64,000 nt of DNA. It comes from Chamaea fasciata. Lineage: Eukaryota; Chordata; Aves; Passeriformes; Sylviidae. A program made the translations under genes and the position numbers. Positions within the stretch are counted from its first letter, which is position 1, and each line of letters begins with the position of its first letter. The stretch is from positions 7,470,013 to 7,534,012 of the forward strand of contig JARCOQ010000006.1 in assembly GCA_029207755.1 (NCBI GenBank), given 5' to 3'. Shown here in pieces: positions 24,967-37,800 of this stretch. The notes under the pieces are model-generated. The model did not search any database and had not been told where the DNA came from. It worked only from the letters and a program-made list of their open reading frames with translations.

Positions 24967-27874
24967 CCCACACAGAACCAGAAACAACCAAAATTTGACC
25001 TGCTAAAACATCCATCAGTTTAAAACTTCCCCTAGTGTTCTTCAAAGGTTGGAGGTATTCCATGGTTCTCCAACAGGAATGCAGTGGTGGACCTGGAGGT
25101 GCTCCTGAAGCAATGTCTATACACATCAGCTGGATAAGGGGCCTCAACACACAGTTGCCTCCTTGTTTCTGTATAAGAACACACTTTCCTGTCCTCCCTC
25201 TTCCCAGGGAGCTGGTAACACAAAGGGTGACTGCAGGGTTGCAGTTTCACCTGCTGGTGTAACATCCACGTTACATCTCCCTGCGATGTTCCTATTCCTT
25301 TCTTCCACACTGCCCTTTTTTGCGATGATGAATTGAGCACCATTCAGTTCTTGCCTAACAGCTAGCACAGATGGGGAAAAAAAGTCAGAACCAGAACCAA
25401 ATCACTCCAGGTGCATTCGCTTCGTACCTGGATTTTGCAGCCATGTTCCTAGCTGGTTGAAAATGTAGGCCAGTGTTTTTGGCTTACATTTTCATGGCAG
25501 CTTTACACAGGGAAATATCTCTGTCAAAGGACTACAAACTGCACAGGAATGTATTTCATTTGGAACTCTGCTTGTTGATGGTTGCCAGTTGCTGGGTTGA
25601 ACATCAAGATCTCTTCACAGATACATCAGGAAGTTGTACTACCAGGTGGGATCATTTTATGGCAGCTCTGTCCTTCGTGGACTGCAGAGGGAAATGACAG
25701 CAAATCTCTGATCTGTAAACACTGTTTGGACAGAGAGCAGTGGTGTTCTCCCTGTCTGGGCCACATATGCTTAGGATTCAGCTAAGGGTTAAAAAGGATG
25801 AGACCTCCAAGCAGCATCAACTGGAGCGGGGGCCCAAAAGACGGCATTACACCGCCTTAACCCTGCAGCCGTCACCAGCAGCCAGCAAACCAGTCCAGAG
25901 TGGGGGAGGAGACTTCACTGTCACATGGGCTGGATCAGGGACAGGCTACATCCCCTAATAAGAGTCAGAACAGGCTCAGAAGACTAGCTAGGGGGCCAAG
26001 AGCAAGTCACGCTTACAAGTATATCCCAAAACAAGAGCAGGAGTGGTATGCATACAATCCCTTTAGAGTCAAGGATTGGGCTGAGAGTCAGAGATAAGAA
26101 GAGCTTGGGAAAAAATGCTTGAGATTTCCAGGCCACTGTCCAAACCAGTTGTGTTTTACTTCTCTTTCTCCCTTCACTGACACAGTGATCAGAAAACTTG
26201 GAGAAGAGACGAAGCAGAGGCTCTTCAAACACAAGGAAAACATTCCCCAGGAACATCAGACATGGCAGAGGCAGCTGCAGTGGATATTGAGGGGTGAGCT
26301 CACACCCTGCTGGGGGCATCAATCAGTGCAGTTCCCAGCTGTGCAAGTTTGTGCCTGCAAAGAACCCAGCCCTCCCCTCACTTGGGTAGGTAGTTTCATC
26401 AGGTGTGAGTTGTACACAGACTGAAACAGTGCCACCCCACCCCACCCCACCTGTGCTGCGAGTTTCACTGGCAGCTCCTCCCACTGCCACCACTGCTGCA
26501 GGTGCAAGGAGCAGCTGAAGCAAAATGCCAGCTGAGAGTGCAATGAGTCACGGAGCAAATCCTCCCTGGACAGGCTGCAGGCAGGATTTCACAGGGAAGT
26601 GTTTTACAGTGTCAGGGTCGATTACATCCTTTGGCTCCAACTGGCTTCTCCAGATTTCACACATTATTTTCACAGGAGGAGAGAGAAGTTAAATGGAAGT
26701 GCAGAGAACAGGTTTCCTGCAATTTTTGAGCCTTCTCTTTATTTCTGCACAATGGGGAACCTCTTTTGTCCCCAGACCTCCTCTCCTAAGCTGACATTCC
26801 CAATCACCACTCAATAAGATAGGTAAGTCCTAGCCTGAGAGATCAAACTGAAGACACATCTCCAACTAAATAACAACCTCTGCAAGCTGAAAAGGTGCTT
26901 TTTCCAAGATTGTACATTTTAAATCAGTCTGGGAGATGCTCTAATTTCAGCCATGGTGGGGTTCAGCTTTCAGCTCCTTCTGTATCAAGAACTTGCATTC
27001 CCTCCCCTCCGCCCCAGCATCAGCTCTAGCTACAGGGAAGAGTTTGTCCCCAGTTCTATGACTTTTTCACAGCATGTCCTAGAAGGAGAGAGCCAAAAAT
27101 GCCTCAGGAGCAAGGGTGAGTAACCACAGTCCCAGTATCAGTGTCTAATATCATACATCAAATCAAAAGGGCAAAAAGAGAGGTTGAAAGAACACTCCCT
27201 TCCTCCCCCAGGGCAGCTAAATCCATCCCCTGCCCACAGTGGGATCAGCTGCAGCTGAAACAGTCCTGGCTGGAGCTTCTCCAATTGTCTTCAAATTTTC
27301 CAATGCTGGAAGGCCTCCCAGCACAATTCACACTTATGCTTCTCTAATCTCATGTTAGAAAAACCTCCTTATTTAACCTAAACCTCCCAGGATGCCTTTT
27401 TTTTTTTTTCCTGTTACTTCTTGTCTTTTCCCCAGAATGATGCAGAGGGAAGAAAATAATCAGTGTCTCTGCTATTGACCCTTTGCACGGTCTTCTCTGG
27501 ACGAACTGGTCTCTGCTTCCCCAAGTGTCCTGGCCAGCCACGATTTCCAGAGATCTCAGGATTTTTGCTGCCCTCCAAATTTCTCTGGTGACACAGAGGA
27601 TTGAATCAGGCTGGACAGACCTCCGTGCATCATCCCAGCTCCCTGGGAAATGGAACGACCAACAACCCGTGTAGCAATGCTCCCTCTGGAGCTGAAGCCT
27701 GCTCCCTTCCACAGAACTGTACGAACCACGGGATAAAAATCTTTTATCCTGAGCTCCACTTGTGCGTTAAGCAAGGAAAGGGACTCATTCCCGTGCCCTT
27801 CACTCCAGGCTTACATCCCAGCACCAGCCCACGTGTGTTGCGTTTGTAGCTCAGGAATTTTCCTGTTTTGATGC

Positions 27875-28010
27875 TTCGAGTCGGTGCAGTCGCAGCCGGG
27901 GAAGCTCGGGCAGAGCCTGTGCGCATCCCGGCGCGGCACTAGATGGGGCTGCGCGCCCGCTCCTCGCTCCCGGTGCCTCTGCAGACGAGAAATGCCTCCC
28001 AGAACTTCAG
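27875..28010. promoter_or_regulatory. Small CpG-rich cluster
   Basis: About 135 bases with many CpG (TTCGAGTCGGTGCAGTCGC, CATCCCGGCGCGGCAC, GCTGCGCGCCCGCTCC), plus scattered CpG to 28,160. No gene is recognisable on either side. Confidence 0.45.
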
Positions 28011-30939
28011 CTGGGAGCAGAGCACAAGCCACAGCTGCTAACCAAGGGCAGCCCTCCTTGGCGCTGCTTTCATGGGCGTTTCACCTCATCTGCTTTTATA
28101 CCACCGCGTAAAATTCAGCATCTCCTATCTGCGAGCCCCCAGGTCGGCTGTCAGGCACGGGGACAAATTTTGGTAGCCAGGTATTTAAAATCATTGACAT
28201 TTCTAATGCAGCCTGAGCTGTTAGAAGCAGTGGCTGGGGATATCCCGTTGCAGCAGGAGGTTGCATCCCAAGCCATCTCCCAAGCTGCAGGGCTACAAAT
28301 TCCCATTCAGTTCATCTGTGTAGGCATGAACATAGCGAACCTGTATCTAATGATAGTCCTAAATCCCCCTTCTGAGACAAAGTCTCTCTTGATGGTCTGA
28401 GAGATGGACTAAGGTACCTGAGAACTGCTGAGGGGCTTGGGTGTCCAACTGCACCTGTGTCCCTTGCCTAGCACAAAGCAGTCTAAGTCAGGTTTCCAAG
28501 TAGAGCTGAGAGCACAGGTTAGGTGCTAGATGGGTCATAGAGCATGCTTAGAAATCAAGTCTGATAAAACCAGGCAGCAGAAGTGGTGACAGGGTTCAGA
28601 CTCTCATGACCATGCAGAGGAAAACTCCTTGGGGTTTTGAGCTAAGCCATGATCTGACCCAATTATCTGCTTCTATAAATAAGAAAAGGTTGCTTAAAAA
28701 TAGCCCCAGACCTCTCTATCCAGCCATAAAACTGAAAATGCTCATGGTAATCTTGTTACTCGATGATAGAATAAACCAACCCTTCTTTCTTTGTGAAGAC
28801 TTTGCATTAAAAAGGCACAATGTGAACAACTGTGGTAACCTGTGCACTTCTTTCTTGGACACAGCAGTACAGTGGGGTCATAAAATTGCCCAGGACACAG
28901 ATCCTGATCTTTTCAGGATACAGTTACAGGTACAGTAACACCAAGCCCTGAAAAGCCACACCAGCTCCTTTTCATGAGCTTCTGCACTCCTCAGTGGAAA
29001 GGGAAAGTTGGCCAGAATTTTTTGTTGCGTTATTTTGTGGTCATTTATCTCATAGCTGCATGAGAGGCCCAAGCACACAGTGACACAGAGGGCTGATCCT
29101 GGCAGCTACAAAACTGCTGCAAACATTCCTAAGGCTGCACTCAGGTGGTCAAATGAGATGAGTGTGTATTCCTACCTCTCCTGCTTATCCCAAACCTCCT
29201 CCCCACCAAATCCCTTGTCCCCCCACATCCTTTTCTCAGGTTTCTCTGCTGCAGCCACTTAACCCAGCAGCCAATGTCTTCACACCACTTGAACACAAAA
29301 CTTCTTTGCAGCTTCTCTACCTTCTACACCAGGTCCTCACACGTCCTTATCCTTAACTCAGCCTAAGGTGATGGGAAAGTAATTCCAGCTTCTGGAAAAT
29401 GGGTTTGTTTGGGGTTTTATAAACTCAGGCTGGGAAAAGAGGGAAATCTGCAAATAGCAGTGTTTCTGCTTCCATCCAGACTGGCTTACATGCTGAAGCT
29501 CCAGGCTAGGGCTCAAGGCTTCCTTGAGCTACAGAATAATTATTTTAGCTACACAGCAGGAACACGATGATCACTGGGAAGGAAGTGTCTGATGCTCAGC
29601 ACTGCCACAGCTGCTTGGATTTCTAATTTTCCTTTTTAAGAGAGCTTGTGGAAAATGGGTTTTTCTGCAACTTGCCCACCACATTCTATTTGAGCCTTGG
29701 CAGCCCCTTCCAAGGAGCAGCTCCAGTGCCTGACTACTGCCAAAGCCATCCCCTGCAACTGGAAATGCCTCCTTGCAAAGGTCAGGGGTCCTCGCTGCCC
29801 ACGAGGAGGGAGCAGGAATGGCTGCAGGGAACAAGGCGGCTTTGTTCTCCTCTGTGGCACATGCAGGAACTTGGGAAGAAGTTTATTCTGGCCTGAGTAC
29901 ATGAGAGGGAGGCTATGAAAACAAATGACCAGGCAAATGACCCCCAAAAGAAGTAACTAGGTATGTTCAGCCCTGCTCAACTCTCCAAGCGTGAGCGGCT
30001 TTAATTCCAGGTCACAGGGCAGAAAACACAAGTGTTGACAGGCATCAGAATTTCAGTCAAGATTCAGTCACAGGCGTGTTTGCGTTTTTTGTTAAACTGC
30101 AAAGAGGTGATGCACAAGTGCTTGGCTAAGGACAAAAGGGTAAATCTGGAGCAGGCATTCCCCCACTTAAAAACCCAGTGCTGGCAATTCCTGGCTTTTC
30201 ACATCCACATAAACCACAGGAACAGTCATAGCACAGTTGATTTAACACCTGCCTACTACCTTGACCATCCATCAGAGCAGCCACTGATGCTGTCATGTCC
30301 TTGAGAAAGTCAACCACATGTAATAGTTTAGACTGCAGCTTGTGAGGAACACATACTAGGGGCCCCCTGCAAAAGATCCCTTGCAATCCTTCAAGGAAAG
30401 CACTTTCTTGTATTCTTTTAAATTAAGAGTTTTGTTGCTTTGAGCACACGGGTGGAATAAGCTGTCCAAAGGGGAGCAAGGAATACAGGTAGAGCTGGAG
30501 CAGAAGGATTCCCTCACGGCAATGTGCAGGTCCAACACCAGCACAGAGCTATGAGCCACTTCAACTCCTTCCCAGGGAATGGTGGGGAGGATTATACATC
30601 TATAAAATGCAAGTTTTGCAGCACCCCCCCCATTTTGGCTGGGGACATGCTGAAGTGCAACATTCCATACCCATTTGTAATACACATCACCTGTGGGACA
30701 TGGGTGGGTACTTCAGTCCCTGCTCACAGAGTTGTTTTAGGAAAAATACAGTGGTCACAGAGGCAGAGAAAGGAGGGGATTGTTTGTGACAAGAAAAGCA
30801 CCATTTGTGTAGCTCAGAAGGACAATGAGAGACATAAGGTATTAGGGGCATTAGCCCCTTAGGGTTGTTTATCTTCCAGCACCTCGGGAGATGTGGGACA
30901 AATGGCTCAAAACTCTTTTGACCAGGATGTACATAGATT

Positions 30940-31158
30940 TCATAGAATCACAGAACAAGCTGAGTTGGAAGGGGCCCACAAGGATCATCCAGTCCAGCTC
31001 CTGGCTCTGCACAGCACCATCCCCCAGAGTCACACCCTGAGCCCCAGAGCATTGTCCAAACACTCCCTGAGCTCTGCCAGGCTGGTGCTGTGACCATTGC
31101 CCTGGGGAGCCTGTTCAGTGCCCAGCCACCCTCTGGGGAAAGAATCTTTTCCTAAGCT
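30940..31158 (-). mobile_element. CR1 LINE 3' fragment
   Basis: Starts TCATAGAATCACAGAAC and continues AGCTGAGTTGGAAGGGGCCC, ACAAGGATCATCCAGTCCAG to CCAGCCACCCTCTGGGGAAAG. A well-preserved copy of the same subfamily as those at 968 and 17858. Confidence 0.92.
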
Positions 31159-32639
31159 GGTAAAATCAAGCACTTGTACAAAACCTTGCTGCTGGCAGGC
31201 TGGAGGAAGGAAGGCACAGAAGAAATCTGAGCTGGTCTTAGCAGAGGTGCTCTTCCTTCATCCTCCCTTGGCACAGGCAAGAGGATCCAACTCGTGCTAC
31301 ACAGCTGCCTTCCCTGGTGCTCTCCCATTTCCTGGAGCTCCAGCTGCAGCACAAGAGCTGGAGCTATCAACACACATCCATGCACTGGAGAGGCTGAACT
31401 CCCTTCAGTTCTTTTTCAGCATCTCAGCAGTCCCTAGGAGTTTAGTATCCAGTTTCAATGCCAACCCGTCACTGGACTGCAGTCACCCTTTTTGGCACTT
31501 CCCCACTCCACAGTCAGGCAACTCCTCCTTGTGCAACTTCCTGCACAGGAACCATGAAAAAAACTCAGCACCAGAATAGATAAGGCAGATCCCTGGCTGT
31601 GATAGCTCCTAGGAAGAGAGTTACATAGAGGAATTTAATGCAGAACACAATGGCTTTATCACAGCTCCCAAACTCTTTGGTGACTTTTTAACCAAACACT
31701 ATTAAGGCCTATTTACAAAGGATGATGCAGATTCTTTGCAAAGCATAAATCTGTAGAACAGCAACAGAACACACAGAGCTTCGTTCTTATCTCACTTCCA
31801 GCAAGGCTGAGGCACAGAGCAGAAGCTGCAGTGTTTATACCATTGTAGGAGACACACCCCTGATTTTAAGGCCAATGCTATAACCCAGTCCAAAATACTC
31901 TCATCTGCATTAACGTCAAAATCTTGGAAGCCCGCAGTTTGGTCAGTGTTGAGAGGGTTTCTCTCTTCCAAGCACCAAAAACATAATTCCACTGACAGGC
32001 ATTAAAAAGGCATAAATGAACAGAGAAAAAGTTACCAGCTACCACATCTCCCCTGTTTGGGGGTATGTGAGATTGCATCAAGAATTTCAGCTGCATCAGC
32101 AGGACAGGTAAAATCCTTAATAAAGGCGGGAGAACAAAGGGCAAACTGAGAGACAAATACATAAATAGGAAGTGGTTTTATCAGTTTATTGCTTTTTGCT
32201 GCCATTTCCCAGAGTGTCAAGTCTGCACAGACTACCATGGAAAACAAGGTTTTATCACAAGCCACAAAACAGGTAGGAAATCTAATTTTACATCCACACA
32301 ATTTGCAAATTTGGCAGTAAATATGGCATCTCCAAAAAGCTATTGGCATTGACATTAATCAACTGATTATTTTTAGGTTGACAAACAAAACAAAGTGGGG
32401 AGGGACCAGGTGCTCAGAAACACAGACTTCTGGTGTATTCAAGACATCCTCCCAACACACACATTCTGAAATCTTCCAAAATTTCATTAGTACTAAATGA
32501 AATTAAGGTATTCTGCTTCCAGTTTAAATACCAGGAGAAAATAGTTACCACATTTTTAATAATATATTAACTAAAGGACTATTTGTATAAAATTCTTCAC
32601 ATATGAAATTTTTAAATTAAATAATATAATATACTTTCC

Positions 32640-32691
32640 AAAAAAAAAAAAAAAACAAAAAAACAACACAAACAAACAAACAAAAAAAAAC
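32640..32691. repeat. A-rich (CAAA)n tract
   Basis: A-run followed by AAAC and CAAA units. T-rich in the ST3GAL5 sense. Confidence 0.9.
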
Positions 32692-34311
32692 CACCAACCC
32701 CAGACTAGAAATTTATTGCTAGCATAAAAATTAACACTTTTCATGGAGGAGGAGGCTAGATTAATATTATTGCTCTGAACACAGTGCCAGACAAGAATTT
32801 CTGATTTTCAAATTTGTTCAGCCCCCACAACTGACTTTAAAGGATGTGCAGACATGCAGGACTCAGGAAAGATGAAGTCCACAACTTTCTTCAGTTATGC
32901 TTTATGATCTGATGTCCTTTTATTGCCTCTTAGTATAACAGCGAGCATCAGGCTGCTGCTCCTGCATTCCAACATTACCATTCATTAGATCTTCTCTCCA
33001 CAGAATAAAATCCCAAAACACAACCACCCTAATCTTGTGTTTTCACATGACTATCTTTAAAATTTGGAACTACAAGTTCATTCATATCTCTGTCCATAAC
33101 AAAGCAAAGTGGGAACATTCACCATGTGAAGAGTCCATGACTGTGAACCATGATTCTAGGCCAACCTTTGATTTGCTGACAAGCTTTCACTTCCAAAGGA
33201 AGCTTTTTTCACATACTGTGGATTAACAGCACTCCTCAGTGCAGTCATATCTGATACTCTACTAATAACAAAAATATTAACACAATCTTGCTTACAGATC
33301 TGCACAGCCCAGTGCCTTTGCAGTGCACTGATTTCCACCCCCAAGAACATACATCTATAGCTTTCTTTTCTCTTTTTGTATTTTAAATTTGCTGTTTTCA
33401 GCAGTTATCTACCTTGGTACTAGATTATGCTACTTTCTTAAATTGACTTTCTTCTTAACTTACACACTCCCCCAGTTACTGATTTGGGGAAAAGCCAACA
33501 ACTCTACCTCTCCAATTAAATAGTCAATACTGGACTTCAAAAGGCTTATCAGCATTGCAAGCTATTAAGGTGACAATATCTACAATTAATTACTTAAGGA
33601 TCATAAAATTACATTACATTCATTACAATGGAAATTGTAACCTAATCATAGACTTTAATATTGCTGAATGATTGATGCAAACTGTTTTACAGAACCAGCA
33701 ATTCTCAAGTCACTCAAAAAATAAATTTTAAAAAAGAGGCAGATTTTGTATTAATTCCACTTCTTTAATTGGGGTAGCTGAACTCTGCTGCAAATCATCT
33801 AGTTAGAAACATTTAGGCAGGTCTTCAGGAATGGAAATGACAAACGACCTGGCTTGGGTTAAAGCCTCCTCCTGGCTAAATCCTCTTCTGGAGTGCCCTG
33901 GGCCCAAATGTGCTTCACAAAGCGGGATTCTAACCCCAAACATTAATACATCAATGGCTTTCATACCAATCACGAACATCAAAGTACTTACTACTCAGTT
34001 GTTGCCACAACAATTCCTTTTCCTTCAACTCCACTCCCACATTTGTCCTTCACCCCCAAAAAAAAGGTATTAGCAAAGGAATATAAATATTTGAGGAGTA
34101 TATGCAATACCGAAGTTCAAGACATGAAAGACTTGAGAAGCACATGCCTTTCTTTTCCCATCATGCATGAAAAGAAGTCAAGATATCAAGAACTGGATCA
34201 ACAAAGACAGTAGATCAGGGGAGAATAACTCTTGTACACTGTTAATAATAATTCATAATTCAGGCCAGCCATGTGTGTTCCATATACATTTGAAAACAAA
34301 AAAAATCTGCT

Positions 34312-34317
34312 TTTATT
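34312..34317 (-). promoter_or_regulatory. Candidate ST3GAL5 polyadenylation signal
   Basis: AATAAA on the minus strand, 266 bases after the stop codon, is the nearest canonical signal and would give a short 3' UTR. Other canonical signals on this strand lie further downstream at 32919-32924, 32712-32717 and 32185-32190, with ATTAAA variants at 33764-33769 and 33654-33659. Longer 3' UTRs are therefore possible. Which is used cannot be read from the sequence. Confidence 0.45.
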
Positions 34318-34582
34318 CAGACAACTGAAAACATTAAATACTTTAAATGGATGTCTTTCAACTCTGAGTCATACGTACACAGCTATTCACAGAAACGTGC
34401 AAAGTAAAATCTGACAGGGAAATTAATTTAGAAGTCCGACAGCTTGAACACGACATTAAAAAAGGCAGCAGGGCCTCCACATCCATTTCATATATACTTG
34501 AAAGAACTAAAGAGAGGGAAAGGGTTGATCCAGCTGAACCTCTGGAAATTTAACAAATCTTATCCATGCTGCAAGTCAATCA

Positions 34583-34846
34583 CTAGCTGTCTTTGCTGCA
34601 AAACTCACAGTGTATCCCTCCAGTGAGGTCTTTGACAACTTTTTCTTTGATCAGTTTTTGCAGGAATTTTGTTTCACCTGTCACATTGTGCATAGGTTGC
34701 AATTTCATGGCAGCCATGCAGAGATTGTTGTAATAGTGCAAAGGTGTGCTGGGCTGATCCAGGTGATATCCAAATCCTGCTAAGCTCACTTCATCACATA
34801 AATGTGTGGCCAGAACAACTGCTGTGACCCCAATTGTAGGTACATT
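34583..34846 (-). CDS. ST3GAL5: ST3GAL5 coding exon 7: sialyl motifs S and VS, C terminus
   Basis: Residues 332-418 and the stop codon (34585-34583). Motif S runs [20 protein letters not shown] then SLAGFGY, and contributes to donor and acceptor binding. Further on are [11 protein letters not shown] (motif III region) and His384-Asn-Val-Thr-Gly-Glu389, the VS motif whose His is the catalytic residue type in GT29 enzymes. Asn385 is in a sequon. The protein ends [12 protein letters not shown], about five residues beyond the human end as I recall it. The acceptor is CCCTTTTTAG before 34846. Confidence 0.97.
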   Translation of the reverse strand, partial: NVPTIGVTAVVLATHLCDEVSLAGFGYHLDQPSTPLHYYNNLCMAAMKLQPMHNVTGETKFLQKLIKEKVVKDLTGGIHCEFCSKDS

Positions 34847-37800
34847 CTAAAAAGGGAGAAAAGTGAAATTTGCTCAGTTCAAACATACTGTCCTTTACCA
34901 GGTTTATAAACACTTTACACAATTTAATGACTTTGTCTATTCCCTCTCCTCATTTAAAACTGAAATAAATTAAAACTACAACTAAAAATCAATTCAATGA
35001 TCAAGTAAAACTAAAAACTCCAGGGCAAAACCCTGATACAATTTAGGTATTTGGCTTTTGGCTGTCAACACTAATTTTTTTTCCTGTGACGGCAAGATGC
35101 CCTAACACTGTAGTTAAACTGCAAGTGAACCTTCACTTCAAACAGTCAAACAACTCCTGACACAGAGTTAAATTTGACATTTCTTGATGTACACTTATTT
35201 AAGTCTTGAGCAACAACAGGCTCTGTAACAGTATTCTTCACAATATGACTTTTTTCACTGAAAAACCCATGAAGAAGGCAAATTTACTATAGTACCATTA
35301 AGATACTCAGCTTGGTATATTATGTAATTTTGATAAATAAATGTGAGAAGATCCTTCAGATATTTGTGCAATACTCTTATGTGCTTTCACACAAAATGTA
35401 AAAAAATGGTGCTTAGTCAGTATTTTTTGTAGTTCAAGACAACTAGTGACATCCAATTTCTCAAACACACAATTAAAGTAACAAAAATGCAGTGTATGAT
35501 TAAACCAGGCAATTCATCACTCTGTACCAGTGCTGGAGCAAAGGACATGGAGGGAGGAAATGCCCAGCAGCTGCTACTGAGCATTCTCTGGCAGACACAG
35601 CAATTCCAGCAGCTGGAAGGCTGCTTTACACTGGCCTGGTTTCCAGGCTCTCTCTGCCTTCCCTGCAGCTGGACACACACTTGGCTACAGCTGATGGCTG
35701 GTTTGGCTTAACAGGGCCATTTTTACCAGGCTTAACATACATCAAATGCATGTTTTTAAGCACTGGAATGAGTTTATGTCTCACTGCATCTGAATGCCAT
35801 TTCATGTCCGCATACACAGGCAAAATAGCTCTGAAAAGGTGAGCTGAAATCTTACTTTGACTTTGCACAAGAAAATACAAGAGTCTTTTGAGAGCACAGT
35901 AATTTCCTTATTATCTGAGACCAGCTTTGAAACTGCACAGACAAAGTAAAAAGCCCAAAACGTTTTTCAATTTATTTTATTTACCTTTACTCTATTTTAC
36001 TGTCTTCTTTTGGTGAAAGGAAACTTCTTACCTTATCCCAACCCCAGAATTTTGATCGAGGCTCAGGGAACTGTAAAATGTCCAAAGCTGTCTCTTTGAT
36101 AATGACTGGATTCAGAATCCGAAACTGCTTTGATGCGAAAGGAATTTTCTCAGCAACTGCCCTCCAAAAGAAGAGTCGCATCCACAGAGGCTAAGAGAAA
36201 TAAAAAATATAGGTCAGAGGGAGACTGACACAAACACAGTATACAAGTTACAGGATTCACCAGTGACCCTAAAAAATTTAGCAAAGAGTTTATAGTTAAG
36301 GTGATATGGAAATATCAGTGTACAGATGAAGTGACTGACCCAAAAGAGGAAAAATCTTCAAAGTACCTGGAATTGCAGAGAGGACATCAGAGGGAATAGT
36401 TGTTTATTCTGAATATTTGACTGCACTTTGTGTTCATCAGTCAATGTATTTATCAGCACCCATGGGTTCTTTGGGCTACCCCAGCACAGCTGAGCAGGCA
36501 ACAGTATTTAAAGAAATGGGGAAGGGAACCACAGTTTCCCACAAACATTAACCAGGTATTCCATAGCAAGCACTGGATTTAAAACAATTGTGCTCAAGCT
36601 CTGAAGTGATGTTGTTTGACAGCATCCACCTAGTGACAAAAGCAACCCTTCAGAAGGGCATTTACACAGGACTCAGAAACTCAGATTCTGATCTCATGCC
36701 ACTGCAGTCAGCTAGATGCCTGTTAATGGAAGAAAAAGTATTACATCACACTAATTCTTACAAGAATTTCCATTAAATGGGCAACATTAAGCAAATGATA
36801 AAACTGATACAGCTCCAACATACACCTGTATTTTTTTTTTAAACAGGCTTTAAGGAACAACAGCTTGAACTGATCAAATACAGGTTGCAGTGCTCCCATT
36901 TTCCCAACCATGCTCTGGATCAGTTTACTTCAGTACCAGTGCCTGCACAGAGAGCTGAGCCAACTGACAGCTGAGTATTTCCAACAAGTAGAGTTGCAGT
37001 TCACAGAACCACAGAGCCACTGAAGTTAGACAGAGCCTCTGGAGATCACATGGTCCAACTCCCCTGGCTCAACCAGACACCTCGAGCCAGATGCTCAGGA
37101 CAATGTCTAGATGATTGTACGAAAGATGTCCATGGATATTCAACTTGACAAGCTCCCTTTTGTCCTATCACTGGACACCACCAAAAAGACTCTGGCTCCA
37201 TCTTCTTTGCACCCTCCCCTCAGATATTTATGCACATTAATAAGATCCCCCACAAGCCTTCTCTTCCCTAGGCTAAACACTCACAGCTCTATCAATCAGC
37301 CTTTCCTCATGGTAGAGATGCTCCAGTCCCTTAAGCATTTTCCTGGTTCTTCTGTGTAGTAGTAGACAGTCATGATAAAGATATAACAGACCTCCTTATA
37401 TTGTAAAAATCACAGAATTAAGAACGGGATTTGGAGTACCTAAACTAGCATAGATCAAACTTAGTTAAAAGACTTGACAGGCCTTCTTCTAAATCTTTCT
37501 CAGTAATTTTTACTTGCTGAAATTATCTGCCTGCAGATTGAAAGAGGTGGAAGCCACCAATTCACATTAAGTTGGAAACATCAAACCCTTCCAACCTCAT
37601 CTTTTAGGAACATCAGATAAATGTTCAATTACATGTTAACTCCATATATGCCCATTGTAGCAGTACAGACTTTTAACTGCTAAAAAAATGGGCTGGCATT
37701 CAGAAATCTCATTTCTATTTTGGGCTCTGTAGTCATTGAAACCGAATGTGAAATGAATTCCACTTCAGTAAACACTCAGTATGTCACGTAGCCTGGTGCA

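Larger units (their letters stand above)
23373..30939. other. Intergenic
   Basis: Mostly unique sequence with an A-rich tract (24836-24966) and the small CpG cluster (27875-28010). There is a short CCCCA repeat near 26432-26450. No coding exon recognised on either strand. Confidence 0.55.
31160..34582. other. AT-rich ST3GAL5 3' UTR and downstream flank
   Basis: No further coding exon was seen here. The stretch is notably AT-rich and lacks recognisable CR1 fragments, unlike the DNA to its left. The right part must contain the ST3GAL5 3' UTR. An A-rich tract at 32640-32691 interrupts it. Its left limit is the CR1 fragment that ends near 31158. Confidence 0.5.

Noticed and set aside
1..34000. 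ATOH8 exons, expected next to ST3GAL5 from human gene order
   Set aside because: I looked for the basic helix-loop-helix region and its conserved C-terminal end on both strands and did not find them. They may lie beyond the window.
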